Source of the DNA: CAYWBU01 sp942491525
Lineage (GTDB): Bacteria; Desulfobacterota; Desulfomonilia; UBA1062
Direction: 5' to 3'
Length of the DNA stretch: 64,000 nt
Assembly: GCA_942491525.1 (NCBI GenBank)
Contig: CALOBW010000033.1
Span: forward strand, 62,001-126,000
Of the stretch, positions 46,366 to 55,106 are shown piece by piece (the stretch's first letter is position 1; each line of letters begins with the position of its first letter). A model generated the notes under the pieces. It did not search any database. It was not told the DNA's origin and saw only the letters and a list, made by a program, of their open reading frames with translations. The translations under genes were made by a program, and so were the position numbers.

Positions 46366-46772
46366 AGCTGGTTTTCTGCTTCACGGGCAAGACGTTCAAG
46401 GGTCCCTTCCAGGAGCTGCAGGATGATTTTGCCGGCCGTCTGAAGCGTTATACCAGGGTTGAGATAATTGAGACCAAGGAGCTCAAGCCTCAGACCAGAC
46501 CCGGCACACACGTGCTGCTGGATCCGACCGGCAAGGTTATGGACAGCCTCAAATTTTCAAAATTTATCGAGGTTCTGCTTAACCGCGGCCAGAAAAATAT
46601 TTTTTTTTACATCGGCGGACCGACCGGCTTTGATGATGAATTCCAGCAGATCAATGCCCAGAAGATCTCATTCTCACCCATGACATTCAACCATCAGCTG
46701 ATCAGGGTTATGCTGCTGGAGCAAGTCTACCGGGCCTTCACCATCATCAAGGGCGAGCCCTACCATAAATAA
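46362..46772 (+). CDS. rlmH: 23S rRNA pseudouridine-1915 N3-methyltransferase
   Basis: SPOUT-fold methyltransferase acting on the 70S ribosome. The 136-residue protein starts at GTG 46362 (VKLVFCFTGKTFKGPF), overlapping the rsfS stop in GTGA, and holds FFYIGGPTGFDDEFQ and SFSPMTFNHQLIRVMLLEQ, with the C-terminal YRAFTIIKGEPYHK. It is slightly shorter than the usual 155 or so residues. It converges with the KamA-like gene with only three bases between stops. Confidence 0.92.
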   Translation: MKLVFCFTGKTFKGPFQELQDDFAGRLKRYTRVEIIETKELKPQTRPGTHVLLDPTGKVMDSLKFSKFIEVLLNRGQKNIFFYIGGPTGFDDEFQQINAQKISFSPMTFNHQLIRVMLLEQVYRAFTIIKGEPYHK

Positions 46773-46775
46773 GCC

Positions 46776-47900
46776 TCAGCTGGCCTCGGCCAGTCCCCCA
46801 TCCAGCAGGTCATCCAGCCAGCCGGCGCCGGCAATCATCTTGTGACTGAAGATCTCGCCGATGCGTTCCTCGTCGCGGGCCTGGTGGTACTTGAAGAATA
46901 TCTGACCATCGTCAATGCCCAGGATCTCAATCTTGCCCGAATCATGGGACATGATAAAGCGAAAGCGTTTGCTGGGGCCGTTCAGAAGTTTGCGGGTCTC
47001 CTCAACGATGGCGACCGACTTGCTGAAGGGCAGCTGAAAATGACTCATGACCCGCGCCACCGGGCGGCACTGGAATAGATAGTAGGGGTTGACGCCCATG
47101 GCACTGAGGCGACTCATCAGCTCGCTCAGGATTGCCGGATCATCATTGACGCCGCGCATCAGGACGGCCTGATTGTTGACCACAACCCTGGCGCCGAGCA
47201 GTTTATCGATGGAGCGGATGGCCTCGGGGGTAAGCTCGCGCGGATGGTTGAATTGGGTCACCAGATGGATGCGGCGCTCAGGCTTTGAGTAGCGGGCGAA
47301 GAGATCCAGCAGCTGCTGATCATCGTAGATGCGGCTGGGCAGGGTTACGGGCATCCGGCTGCCAAAGCGGATAAAATCCAGGTGCTCAATATTATCCAGC
47401 GCCTGCAGAAATTTCTCAATAACGGCGGTCGGCAGTGTCAGTGAATCACCGCCCGAGATAAGCACGTTGCTGATCTCCTTATGCTCGTGAATATACTCAG
47501 CTGCGGCATCAAACCGTTTGACCAGCTCCGTATTTTCAACCCCAACCAGGCGCTTGCGAAAACAGTGACGGCAGTACATGGAGCACTGGTTGGTTGAGAG
47601 AATCAGCGCTGTCTGTCCATACTTGTGCTGCAGGCCGGGCAGGATGGTGCTCTGCTTCTCGCCGCTTGTATCATAGGAACCGGTCGCATCCGTTTCATGC
47701 AGTGACGGCAGGGCCATCTTGCGGATCGGGTCTTTGGGGTCGCGGTGATCTATCAGGGAGAGATAGTAGTGCGGCACCCGCATGGGATGCCTGTGCAGAA
47801 TCTCCCTGAGGACCGTCTCTTCGGCCGGGGATACAGCGATATGTTTTTTTAATCCATCCAGGGTTGTAATTGAATTGTTCAGTTCGACTTGCCAACTCAT
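46776..47900 (-). CDS. KamA-family radical SAM protein, aminomutase-like, substrate unknown
   Basis: The 374-residue protein resembles lysine 2,3-aminomutase (KamA) and EpmB. Seen: STNQCSMYCRHCFRKR (radical SAM Cx3Cx2C), VLISGGDSLTLP, FIRFGSRMPVTLPSRI, VTQFNHPRELTPEA, VVNNQAVLMRGVND and SHDSGKIEILG near the end, a candidate PLP-lysine segment. Length is between EpmB (about 340) and KamA (about 415). No elongation factor P gene, lysine operon or EpmA partner is in the window, so neither role is supported by context. I chose ATG 47900; AAGGTGG lies before it. Confidence 0.82.
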   Translation of the reverse strand: MSWQVELNNSITTLDGLKKHIAVSPAEETVLREILHRHPMRVPHYYLSLIDHRDPKDPIRKMALPSLHETDATGSYDTSGEKQSTILPGLQHKYGQTALILSTNQCSMYCRHCFRKRLVGVENTELVKRFDAAAEYIHEHKEISNVLISGGDSLTLPTAVIEKFLQALDNIEHLDFIRFGSRMPVTLPSRIYDDQQLLDLFARYSKPERRIHLVTQFNHPRELTPEAIRSIDKLLGARVVVNNQAVLMRGVNDDPAILSELMSRLSAMGVNPYYLFQCRPVARVMSHFQLPFSKSVAIVEETRKLLNGPSKRFRFIMSHDSGKIEILGIDDGQIFFKYHQARDEERIGEIFSHKMIAGAGWLDDLLDGGLAEAS

Positions 47901-48108
47901 AGTTTCCACCTTTTTTGAAGACAAAAAAAGAAACGGACAAGTGCCCATCTCCTCAGTGGCCTATTTAGTTTATAGGGATGCTATAGCAGAAAACGCCTGT
48001 TTTTACAAGTTACGCCCGGATGAACAGATATTCAGATGTTGCAGGACTCATTTGACGCCACAGTTGATCGCAGCGCGCGCATGGGCTATAGCAGTGCATG
48101 AGGTTAAT

Positions 48109-48492
48109 ATGTCAAGAGTTATTGAATTGATAGATCAGTATCCGCAGACCAGGGAGATGCCCTGCGCCGTCATGCACTTCATCGCTGCGATCAGCGACGC
48201 CCAGCCTCAAGTGGTGGCTGAGTGTGCGGCTACCGCCGGTAAGAAGGTTACCGCCTGCCAGCTGGGAGTTTTCGGCTATGGAAAAAAAGAGCTCGGCCGG
48301 ATCAATGGTCGCCAGGTTAAGCTGACGGACGCGGTACTCGACGCCATCGGCATCAATGCCAAAGAGGGAGTCATCAGCTGCGCCGCCCTCTGGCAGATTG
48401 CGGCTGACTTCAAAGTCAACCGGGCCGAGATCGGCAATGCAGCCGACAGCCTGGGCCTTAAGATTGGCCGGTGCCAGTTGGGGATATTCTAA
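48109..48492 (+). CDS. Two-repeat cysteine protein with CQLG motifs, function unknown
   Basis: The 127-residue protein has an internal duplication: residues 19-55 (CAVMHFIAAI ... ACQLGVF) and 91-127 (CAALWQIAAD ... RCQLGIF). The two repeats are of equal length and keep Cys at identical spacing (Cys19-Cys50; Cys91-Cys122), plus the C-Q-L-G-aliphatic-F ending. Each repeat is probably a helix-turn-helix-like three-helix unit; four conserved cysteines could bind a metal. I do not recognise a named family. ATG 48109 has GAGG before it. Its 3' end overlaps the end of bioY on the other strand by 35 bases. Confidence 0.72.
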   Translation: MSRVIELIDQYPQTREMPCAVMHFIAAISDAQPQVVAECAATAGKKVTACQLGVFGYGKKELGRINGRQVKLTDAVLDAIGINAKEGVISCAALWQIAADFKVNRAEIGNAADSLGLKIGRCQLGIF

Positions 48493-49030
48493 GCTTCTGG
48501 CGGATTGCGCCAAGATCAATGGCCAGGGCTGTGGCCAGCAGAATGGCTCCCTTAAGCAGGTCGCCCGGCAGAAAGATAAGCATGCCGCTCTTGAGCGCAA
48601 TGGAGAAGGCTTCGGGTTTCTGGGCTATCAAGTGCAGATGCAATCCCAGATAGGTTGCCCCGACCAGATAGATGGTCAGCGTGCCCGCCGCAATTGACAG
48701 CACCAGACTCTTGATGCCCAGGCCCAGACGGTCAACCGCAAGCCCGCTCAGGCCGGCCGCCGCCACAAAGCCCAGCAGATAGCCGAAATGGGGCAGGGTG
48801 ATGTAGTGCAGGCCGCCGCCGCCGGAAAATACCGGAAAGCCGCTCAGGCCGATAATCAGATAAACCAGCTGACTCAGCATGGCGGGACGGGCTCCCAGCA
48901 CCACACCGGCCATAATCACAAAAAAGGACTGCATTGTGAATGGCACCGGCACAAAGGGAATCTTGATAAAGGCCCCGATGGCAGTCAGGGCGGCGAAGAT
49001 GGCGATCATGACCAGACGGTAGCTCTGCAT
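48458..49030 (-). CDS. bioY: Biotin transporter BioY (ECF S-component)
   Basis: Substrate-binding membrane subunit of biotin uptake. The 190-residue protein has six predicted helices and shows AIGAFIKIPFVPVPFTMQSF, VVLGARPAMLSQLVYLIIG, FPVFSGGGGLHYITLPHFGYL and FLPGDLLKGAILLATA. No AT or EcfA genes are nearby, so it may share a general energising module or work alone as some BioY proteins do. The spacer 49031-49212 upstream holds no obvious operator that I could identify. Confidence 0.93.
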   Translation of the reverse strand: MQSYRLVMIAIFAALTAIGAFIKIPFVPVPFTMQSFFVIMAGVVLGARPAMLSQLVYLIIGLSGFPVFSGGGGLHYITLPHFGYLLGFVAAAGLSGLAVDRLGLGIKSLVLSIAAGTLTIYLVGATYLGLHLHLIAQKPEAFSIALKSGMLIFLPGDLLKGAILLATALAIDLGAIRQKLRISPTGTGQS

Positions 49031-49212
49031 GATTCATGAGGTATCCCATTGAATCTTTTGAGTAAAGATAAAAATAAATTGAACTATATAGGCGCTTAGG
49101 ATATTATCCCGCCTGGGGTAGGGTCCGTTTGGCGGATCCATGGGTTGGACATATGCAATATAGACTTATATTGTATTTATAAATTCTTACAAACTGGCCA
49201 TATACAGCCACA

Positions 49213-51153
49213 ATGAGTCATATGGACAAAAATCTCTTTGAACAGCTGAAATATACATATGGGAATGCCCCTTTCGGCACCTGCCTGATTGATGAAAGTG
49301 GTCTGATCACCTACGTCAACCCCGGCTTCAAGGCTGCCATCATGGAATCGCCCCAGCCCTTTGAGGGGCGTTCGATCTATGAGGTGATCAGCGAGCTCAT
49401 TCAAGATGAGGGCCTTTCAAACCGGCTCAGGCTGCTGATCCACGATGACATTCCGTTCTCGATGATGACCGAGACCCTCACCTCACTGAGACTTAAATCC
49501 ACCGGCTACATCAATGTTTTCGGTTACAAGCTGGAGAACATCAATATCCTGGTCGCCGATCTGATCGGCGGCCGCGACCGCTATACAAAACTGATCCAGG
49601 AGGCCCTGGATGCCATTGTCATAATGAAGGACGGCAAGATCATATTTTCCAACTACTCATTTGCCGATCTTTTAAACATTGATATCGAGCAGATCATCGG
49701 CCACAAGCTGACCGACTTCATCGCCGATATCGGCAATGATGCGCTGAACGCCATCAACTATGAACAGATCAAGGAGCTCTCGATCCAGTTCAAGATCCTG
49801 ACCCGCAAGGGACCGCGCATTCTTGACGGCCGCATCCACTCCATTGAGGACCGTCCCGGCATCTCAATCGCCATCATGCGCGACATCACCGAAGATGTGG
49901 CCCTAGAACAGCGCCTGCTGCGCCAGAATCAGGATCTGGCCGTCATAAACCTGATTTCCGAGGTTCTGAGCTCATCGATCCAGCTCAAGGCGGTACTTGA
50001 GAGCACCCTGGGTAAAATTCTGCAGGTCATGAACATTGAAACCGGCTGGATCTTCATCCTCGATGAGGACCAGCAGGTCCTGCGCTGCGCCTATTCATAC
50101 GGACTGCCGCAGTATGTGATCGACTCCATCAGCGAACTCAGTGTCGGCGAAGGTATCGCTGGCCGGGTTGCGCAGACCGGTGAGCCCATCGTCATCGAGA
50201 ATGCATCCGCTGACTCACGCATCAGCTCACTGGCCTTCAAGGAACAGGGCATTCACTCCTTTGCCTCAATCCCCTTAAAATCACGCACCCGTTTGATCGG
50301 GGTCATGAATATCGGATCCTTCGGCCAACGCCAGCTCTCACCTGAGGATAAGCGCCTGCTGAAAAACATCGGCCTGCATATGGGTACTGTAATAGAAAAT
50401 ATACTTCTCTTTGAGGAGGTCACCAGCACCTCCCACGAACTCCAACGGGCCTTGGATACCATTGAGATGCGCAACGAAGAGCTCAAGAGTCTGGTGGATA
50501 CGGTGACACATGATCTCAAGAGCCCCATCATCGCCATCAACGGTTTCTGCAAGAGACTGCTGAAATCAGCCGGCGACCGTCTCAGCGAGCGGGAGATTGA
50601 ATATCTGCAGGCCATTCAGGAGAGCGGTCACAAGATGGAAAGTTTTGTCATGAACCTCTTGAGCGTCTCGGTGGCCGAACGCCAGAAAATTGAAAATGAA
50701 GAGATTGAGCTCGAGATGCTGATCCAGGAGATCATCCGCGAAGTCACCCCGCAGCTTGACATAAAGGATGGCAGGATTGAAATTGTCGGCAATCTGCCGA
50801 TAATCACGGCTGACCGCACCCGCATATCACAAATTTTCTCAAACCTGATTACCAATGCCATCAAGTACTCACACCCGGAACGCCGCCCGCTGATTCAGAT
50901 CGGTTCAAATCTGAATGACACGCAGCTGCTGCTCTATGTGCGCGACAACGGCATCGGCATCCCCAAAGAGCATCACAGCAATATCTTCGACATCTTCTTC
51001 CGCCACTATGAAGATATCGCCGAGGGTACCGGCATCGGGCTCTCGATCGTCCAGAAGGCCGTTCAGGCCATGCAGGGCGAGGTCTGGATCGAATCGGTGG
51101 AAGAGGGCGGCACAACTTTCTTCGTGGCCCTGCCAAAAGATATTAATCACTGA
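49213..51153 (+). CDS. Cytoplasmic PAS-PAS-GAF sensor histidine kinase
   Basis: The 646-residue protein has no membrane helix. Domains: PAS 1 (about residues 10-110, GTCLIDESGLITYVNPGF), PAS 2 (about 125-235, AIVIMKDGKIIFSN), GAF (about 250-400, NIETGWIFILDEDQQVLRC), then a histidine-kinase core with VDTVTHDLKSPIIAINGF (His at about 433), N-box ITNAIKYSHPE, DNGIGIP and GTGIGLSIVQKAVQ. It should sense an intracellular cue and pass phosphate to a response regulator; none is adjacent, so it is an orphan kinase. It is followed by tRNA-Val after about 50 bases. Confidence 0.9.
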   Translation: MSHMDKNLFEQLKYTYGNAPFGTCLIDESGLITYVNPGFKAAIMESPQPFEGRSIYEVISELIQDEGLSNRLRLLIHDDIPFSMMTETLTSLRLKSTGYINVFGYKLENINILVADLIGGRDRYTKLIQEALDAIVIMKDGKIIFSNYSFADLLNIDIEQIIGHKLTDFIADIGNDALNAINYEQIKELSIQFKILTRKGPRILDGRIHSIEDRPGISIAIMRDITEDVALEQRLLRQNQDLAVINLISEVLSSSIQLKAVLESTLGKILQVMNIETGWIFILDEDQQVLRCAYSYGLPQYVIDSISELSVGEGIAGRVAQTGEPIVIENASADSRISSLAFKEQGIHSFASIPLKSRTRLIGVMNIGSFGQRQLSPEDKRLLKNIGLHMGTVIENILLFEEVTSTSHELQRALDTIEMRNEELKSLVDTVTHDLKSPIIAINGFCKRLLKSAGDRLSEREIEYLQAIQESGHKMESFVMNLLSVSVAERQKIENEEIELEMLIQEIIREVTPQLDIKDGRIEIVGNLPIITADRTRISQIFSNLITNAIKYSHPERRPLIQIGSNLNDTQLLLYVRDNGIGIPKEHHSNIFDIFFRHYEDIAEGTGIGLSIVQKAVQAMQGEVWIESVEEGGTTFFVALPKDINH

Positions 51154-51160
51154 AAATAAC

Positions 51161-51189
51161 TTGACATACCTAACTTACCAATAGTATCT
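51161..51189 (+). promoter_or_regulatory. tRNA-Val promoter
   Basis: A perfect -35 TTGACA (51161-51166) with a weak -10 (TAGTAT at 51182-51187 after 15 bases, or GTATCT at 51184-51189 after 17) lies just before the tRNA, giving a start around 51196. Confidence 0.55.
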
Positions 51190-51204
51190 ATCGGCTGTTC
51201 TTGC

Positions 51205-51279
51205 GGGCCGCTAGCTCAGGGGGAGAGCACTGCCTTCACACGGCAGGGGTCACTGGTTCAATCCCAGTGCGGCCCACCA
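51205..51279 (+). tRNA. tRNA-Val (anticodon CAC)
   Basis: Cloverleaf visible: acceptor stem GGGCCGC with GCGGCCC, D arm with TAGCTCAGG, anticodon stem CTGCC/GGCAG around loop TTCACAC (anticodon CAC, decodes GTG), T arm with GGTTCAATCC, and encoded CCA at the 3' end. No introns. Confidence 0.95.
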
Positions 51280-51284
51280 AAACC

Positions 51285-51313
51285 AAGGCCGACTCAATTG
51301 AGTCGGCCTTTTT
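51285..51313. terminator. Shared terminator between tRNA-Val and rng
   Basis: A perfect 13-base inverted repeat (AAGGCCGACTCAA, 51285-51297 with 51298-51310) followed by a T run (51309-51313) on the plus strand. It ends the tRNA transcript; the rng stop is at 51316 on the other strand, so the stem could serve both directions. Confidence 0.85.
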
Positions 51314-51315
51314 CT

Positions 51316-52779
51316 TTAGCTGTTATGGATCAGGATGTCACCCGGATTGAGATGGTCGGCCACATTGATGAAGATGCGGATACCGAAGCGGTGCTCCAGA
51401 TCGGCCAGAAAATCGCGCTGTTGGTTGAGCATGGCCAGGGCCACCTCGGCATGCAGATCGACCGAAAGGCGGTTGATACGGTTCTTGTTACGGATAACAT
51501 GCAGCTGAATCTCACGCAGGGCCATGAAGATGGCCGACTCGACCGAACGCAGCAATCCGGTACCATCACAGTGATGGCAAGCCACATGGCTCTTTTCAAT
51601 AAGGGGCGGGGAGAGTCGTTCACGGGAGAGCTCCAACAGGCCGAACTGGGATATCTTGCCCACAATCAGATGAGCCCGGTCACTCTTAAGCTCCTCGCGC
51701 AGGGCCTTTTCAACCTCACGATTATGGTCTCGTGAGCGCATATCAATGAAATCCACCACGATCAGGCCGCCAAGGTCGCGCAGGATCAGCTGGCGGGCAA
51801 TCTCGACGGCGGCCTCCATGTTGGTGCTGAAGGCTGTATCCTCAATGCCGTTCTTGGTGGTCGCCTGGCCGGAATTGACATCGATACTGACCAGCGCTTC
51901 GGTCTGTTCGATGACGATGGAACCGCCGGAGTTGAGTCGCACGTCGCGGTTGTAGATCGACTCAATCTGACGTTCAAGTTCATACTTGGCGAAGATCGGT
52001 TTGGAATCCTTGTACAGTTTGAGGCGTTTGCGCCGACGTGGCATGGCCCGCTGCAAAAATGTGCCGACCTTCTTGTAGGCGGCCTCATCATCAATCAAGA
52101 TCTCTGTGATATCATTGGTATAGTAATCCCGGATGGTGCGGATAATGATGTTGCCCTCATGATAGATGATGCCCGGCGCCTCATGAGTTTTAAGATCGTT
52201 CTGGATCGTTTTCCAGAGCCGCTGCAGGTAGCTGAGGTCGCGCTGCAGGGCGGCCTTGGTTTTGCCCAGCCCGGCCGTGCGCACGATGATGCCGTGGCCC
52301 TCGGGAATATCAAGTTCCCTAATGATTTCCTTCAGGCGCTGGCGCTGCTCTTCATCCTCAATCTTGCGCGAGATACCGGCCAGACGCTGATTGGGAACCA
52401 GTACCATATAGCGGCCGGGCAGGGATATATTGGTGGTCAGCAGGGCGCCTTTGCGGTTCTTCTCCTCACGGGCAACCTGTACCGGGATTTCCATGCCCTT
52501 TTGCAGTACGCTCATTACATCTGCGCCTGCCTGCAACTCAACGGGCAGGAAGGCCGGATTGATATCACCCACCGGCAGGAAGCCGTTGCGCTCACGCCCG
52601 AAATCGACAAAGACGGCATTCAGACTGTGCTCAATCCGGGTGATCTTGCCCTTATAGATGTTGCCGCGCAGCTGCTCCTTGAGAGATGTCTCAACATAGA
52701 GGCCGATCAGGGTCGCATCCTCAACAATTGCCACCCGCACCTCTTCGGGGTGGATGGCATTTATCAACATTTTTTTCAT
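51316..52779 (-). CDS. rng: Ribonuclease E/G family endoribonuclease (RNase G-like)
   Basis: Processes rRNA and degrades mRNA from 5'-monophosphate ends. The 487-residue protein has an S1 domain (about 35-120, GNIYKGKITRIEHSLNAVFVDFG), the RNase-H-like and catalytic DNase-I-like domain (LVSIDVNSG, DLGGLIVVDFIDM), and the Zn-link CHHCDGTG near residues 400-407. There is no RNase E-type degradosome tail. AGGA precedes the ATG. It starts 7 bases after the Sua5 stop. Confidence 0.93.
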   Translation of the reverse strand: MKKMLINAIHPEEVRVAIVEDATLIGLYVETSLKEQLRGNIYKGKITRIEHSLNAVFVDFGRERNGFLPVGDINPAFLPVELQAGADVMSVLQKGMEIPVQVAREEKNRKGALLTTNISLPGRYMVLVPNQRLAGISRKIEDEEQRQRLKEIIRELDIPEGHGIIVRTAGLGKTKAALQRDLSYLQRLWKTIQNDLKTHEAPGIIYHEGNIIIRTIRDYYTNDITEILIDDEAAYKKVGTFLQRAMPRRRKRLKLYKDSKPIFAKYELERQIESIYNRDVRLNSGGSIVIEQTEALVSIDVNSGQATTKNGIEDTAFSTNMEAAVEIARQLILRDLGGLIVVDFIDMRSRDHNREVEKALREELKSDRAHLIVGKISQFGLLELSRERLSPPLIEKSHVACHHCDGTGLLRSVESAIFMALREIQLHVIRNKNRINRLSVDLHAEVALAMLNQQRDFLADLEHRFGIRIFINVADHLNPGDILIHNS

Positions 52780-52786
52780 AAGAATC

Positions 52787-53389
52787 CTATTCTAAAAAAT
52801 CTGTTCGCCCCAGGCCCTGACGCAGCACCTCGATATTGTCATTCTCCATGGAGATGACGGTCGAGGGGATGTCCGGCAGGATGCCGCTGTCAACGACGGC
52901 ATCAACCATGTGGCCCAGGTCATTTTCTATCATCAGCGGATCGATATGAATCCGCTCACTCTCAAGTGGAATACTGGTGGTGATTATGGGTTCGCCCAAC
53001 TCATCCAGCAGGGCCTGACAGAACCAGTGGTCGGCAATCCTGACCCCCAGAGCCTTGCGATTGGACTGCAGCAGCTTGGGCACCAGCCGGGTCGCCGGCA
53101 GGATGAAGGTGTAGGGCCCGGGAACCACCGAGCGGATCAGGCGGAAGGCCTCATTGCTGACCTTGGCATAGTCACTGATCGACTTGATGCCCGGCAGCAT
53201 GATACTCATGGGTTTCTTGGAGTTCTTAATGGCCTGGATCTTTTCAATACCCTTCTTGTTGCTCATCAAACAGCCCAAGCCATAGACGGTATCGGTCGGA
53301 TAGACGATGATGCCGCCCTTCCTAAGAATTTCGGCCACCTGGGCTACCGCCCGGGGCTTGGGACGCTGCGGATCAATTATTACTCTCAA
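52787..53389 (-). CDS. Sua5/YciO/YrdC family protein (threonylcarbamoyl-AMP synthase-like)
   Basis: YrdC proteins make threonylcarbamoyl-AMP for t6A37 in tRNA; YciO relatives are of unclear role. The 200-residue protein has GGIIVYPTDTVYGLGC, NSKKPMSIM, SVVPGPYTFILPAT, LGVRIADHWF and ITTSIPLES, ending without the Sua5-specific C-terminal domain. The -SIPLES region differs from the SAN triad of typical TsaC, favouring the YciO branch, but this is tentative. It has a TTG start inside the 3' end of ttcA, with GGAGGGGAG ahead. Confidence 0.85.
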   Translation of the reverse strand: MRVIIDPQRPKPRAVAQVAEILRKGGIIVYPTDTVYGLGCLMSNKKGIEKIQAIKNSKKPMSIMLPGIKSISDYAKVSNEAFRLIRSVVPGPYTFILPATRLVPKLLQSNRKALGVRIADHWFCQALLDELGEPIITTSIPLESERIHIDPLMIENDLGHMVDAVVDSGILPDIPSTVISMENDNIEVLRQGLGRTDFLE

Positions 53390-54140
53390 GACTCCCCTCC
53401 TTAATGCAGAGGCTGCGCATGTCTATGTTGCCCAGCGCAGCGAAGATCGAATGCTTAATCTCTGGTATATCACGCTCAAGCTCGCTAAGATACGCCCGAA
53501 TCATGTCTCGTTTGCTATCTTTGCGAATTATACACTTGTTTTCGACAGCATCAAGTTCAAGGCGTTTAAAATATTCCAGCACCATCTCGCCGCTGCAGGC
53601 GGCCATGGGTCTGATTACCCGGTTGCGGCCGTCATTTGAAACACGGGCCGGGGCCATGGCACCGGCCTGGCCGGTAAAAAATGTGCGCAGCAGAAAGGTC
53701 TCAATGATATCATCCATATGATGGCCCAACGCAATCGAATCGGCCCCCAGCTCCTCTGCCAGCTCATAGAGTTTGCCGCGCCGCAGACGCGCACAGAGGG
53801 CACAGGGGCTCTTGCCCGGATCGGCCACATCGTCCATGATCTCGGCGATCTTAGAGTCAACCACCAGCATATCCATTCCGAGATCACGCTTGCACCATTC
53901 ACTGATGCGCTCAAAGCCGACCTCATAGCCGGTCGAGATATGGACTGGAATAACTTCAAAATCGAGCGGGGCAGCCTTCTGCAGATCATGCAGCAGTTTC
54001 AGCAGAACGATGGAGTCCTTGCCGCCGGATATTGCAGCAATCACCCGGTCACCATCCTTGATCATGGAGTAGTCGGCAATGGCCTGACCGGTCTTCCGGC
54101 GCAGGCGACGTTCATAGTAACGCAAATTTTTAACTTTCAC
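53373..54140 (-). CDS. ttcA: tRNA 2-thiocytidine synthetase (TtcA-like)
   Basis: Adds sulfur at C32 of tRNA using ATP and a 4Fe-4S cluster. The 255-residue protein has the PP-loop SGGKDS, the CXXC pair PCALCARLRRG, ALGHHMDDIIETFLL and a later Cys in ENKCIIRK, which fits the cluster-binding set. GTG start. It lies 33 bases from miaA and overlaps the Sua5-like gene by 17 bases, making a tRNA-modification cluster. Confidence 0.88.
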   Translation of the reverse strand: MKVKNLRYYERRLRRKTGQAIADYSMIKDGDRVIAAISGGKDSIVLLKLLHDLQKAAPLDFEVIPVHISTGYEVGFERISEWCKRDLGMDMLVVDSKIAEIMDDVADPGKSPCALCARLRRGKLYELAEELGADSIALGHHMDDIIETFLLRTFFTGQAGAMAPARVSNDGRNRVIRPMAACSGEMVLEYFKRLELDAVENKCIIRKDSKRDMIRAYLSELERDIPEIKHSIFAALGNIDMRSLCIKEGSLESNN

Positions 54141-54173
54141 GGATCAATCCATTAGCACAAGGAGCAGGCTCTT

Positions 54174-55106
54174 TCAATCGGCGCCCGTCAATGCCTCCAA
54201 CTCTCTTGCGATCCGGTCATAGGCGGCATCACGGGCATCAAAAGTCCGGTACTCTTTATGGTTCTTAAACCAGGTGATCTGACGTTTGGCATAGTGCCGG
54301 GTATCACGCTGAATCAACTCGACGCAGCGTTCATACTCAATATCACCGTCAAGCATGGCCACCACATGTTTATAGGCCAGCGTCTGCATGGAGCGCAGCT
54401 TGCGGTCAAAACCGCGCTCGAGGATATCAACGGTTTCGCCGATCAGGCCGGCATCCATCATCAACTCGGTACGGTGGTTGATATTTTCATAAAGCAGGTC
54501 TCGCTGAGGCATCAGCGCAAAATGACGGGCAGCGTATAGGCCCTGCCTGAAAGCATGTTCGCGGTAGATCTCACTGGGTCGGCGCCCGCTCTTGAATATG
54601 ATTTCCAAACTGCGCAGAATGCGCACGGAATCGTTTGCCTTGACTGTGGCAGCACACTCGGGATCGAGGCGTCTGAGCATCGTCCAGAGCCGATCCAGCC
54701 CCTCTGTCTGAGCCATGGCGTTTAAGACGGCCCGCAATTCAGGGTCCTGATCGGGAACCTCAGCCAGGCCGAAGACCAGGGCCTTGATGTAGAGTCCGGT
54801 GCCGCCGACCACTATGGGCATTTTTCCGCGGGCGTAGATCTGATCAATTAAAACATTCGCCCGCTTGGCGAACTCGCCCGCATTGAACTCCTGATCAGGC
54901 TCAACCACGTCGATCAGATGGTGGGGCAGAAGATCCCGTTCGACAGGCGTGGGTTTAGCGGTGGCGATATCCATGTGGCGGTAGACCTGCATGGAGTCGG
55001 CCGAAATCAGCTCAATCGGGAAGTTCTCAGCCAGACGCAGGGCCAGAGCTGTCTTGCCCGAAGCGGTTGGCCCGCCTAGGATGATCAGGGACGTCTGCCG
55101 ATCCAT
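54174..55106 (-). CDS. miaA: tRNA dimethylallyltransferase
   Basis: Transfers the dimethylallyl group to A37 of tRNAs reading U-starting codons. The 310-residue protein has GGPTASGKTALALRLAE (P-loop), ISADSMQVYRHMDIATAKP, HHLIDVVEPDQEFNAGEF, VGGTGLYIKAL and RDTRHYAKRQITWF. Its start overlaps the end of mutL by 22 bases. Confidence 0.95.
   Translation of the reverse strand: MDRQTSLIILGGPTASGKTALALRLAENFPIELISADSMQVYRHMDIATAKPTPVERDLLPHHLIDVVEPDQEFNAGEFAKRANVLIDQIYARGKMPIVVGGTGLYIKALVFGLAEVPDQDPELRAVLNAMAQTEGLDRLWTMLRRLDPECAATVKANDSVRILRSLEIIFKSGRRPSEIYREHAFRQGLYAARHFALMPQRDLLYENINHRTELMMDAGLIGETVDILERGFDRKLRSMQTLAYKHVVAMLDGDIEYERCVELIQRDTRHYAKRQITWFKNHKEYRTFDARDAAYDRIARELEALTGAD

Noticed and set aside
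49031..49212. Biotin operator or riboswitch upstream of bioY
   Set aside because: I looked for a BirA-type dyad and structured leader and found no convincing match.
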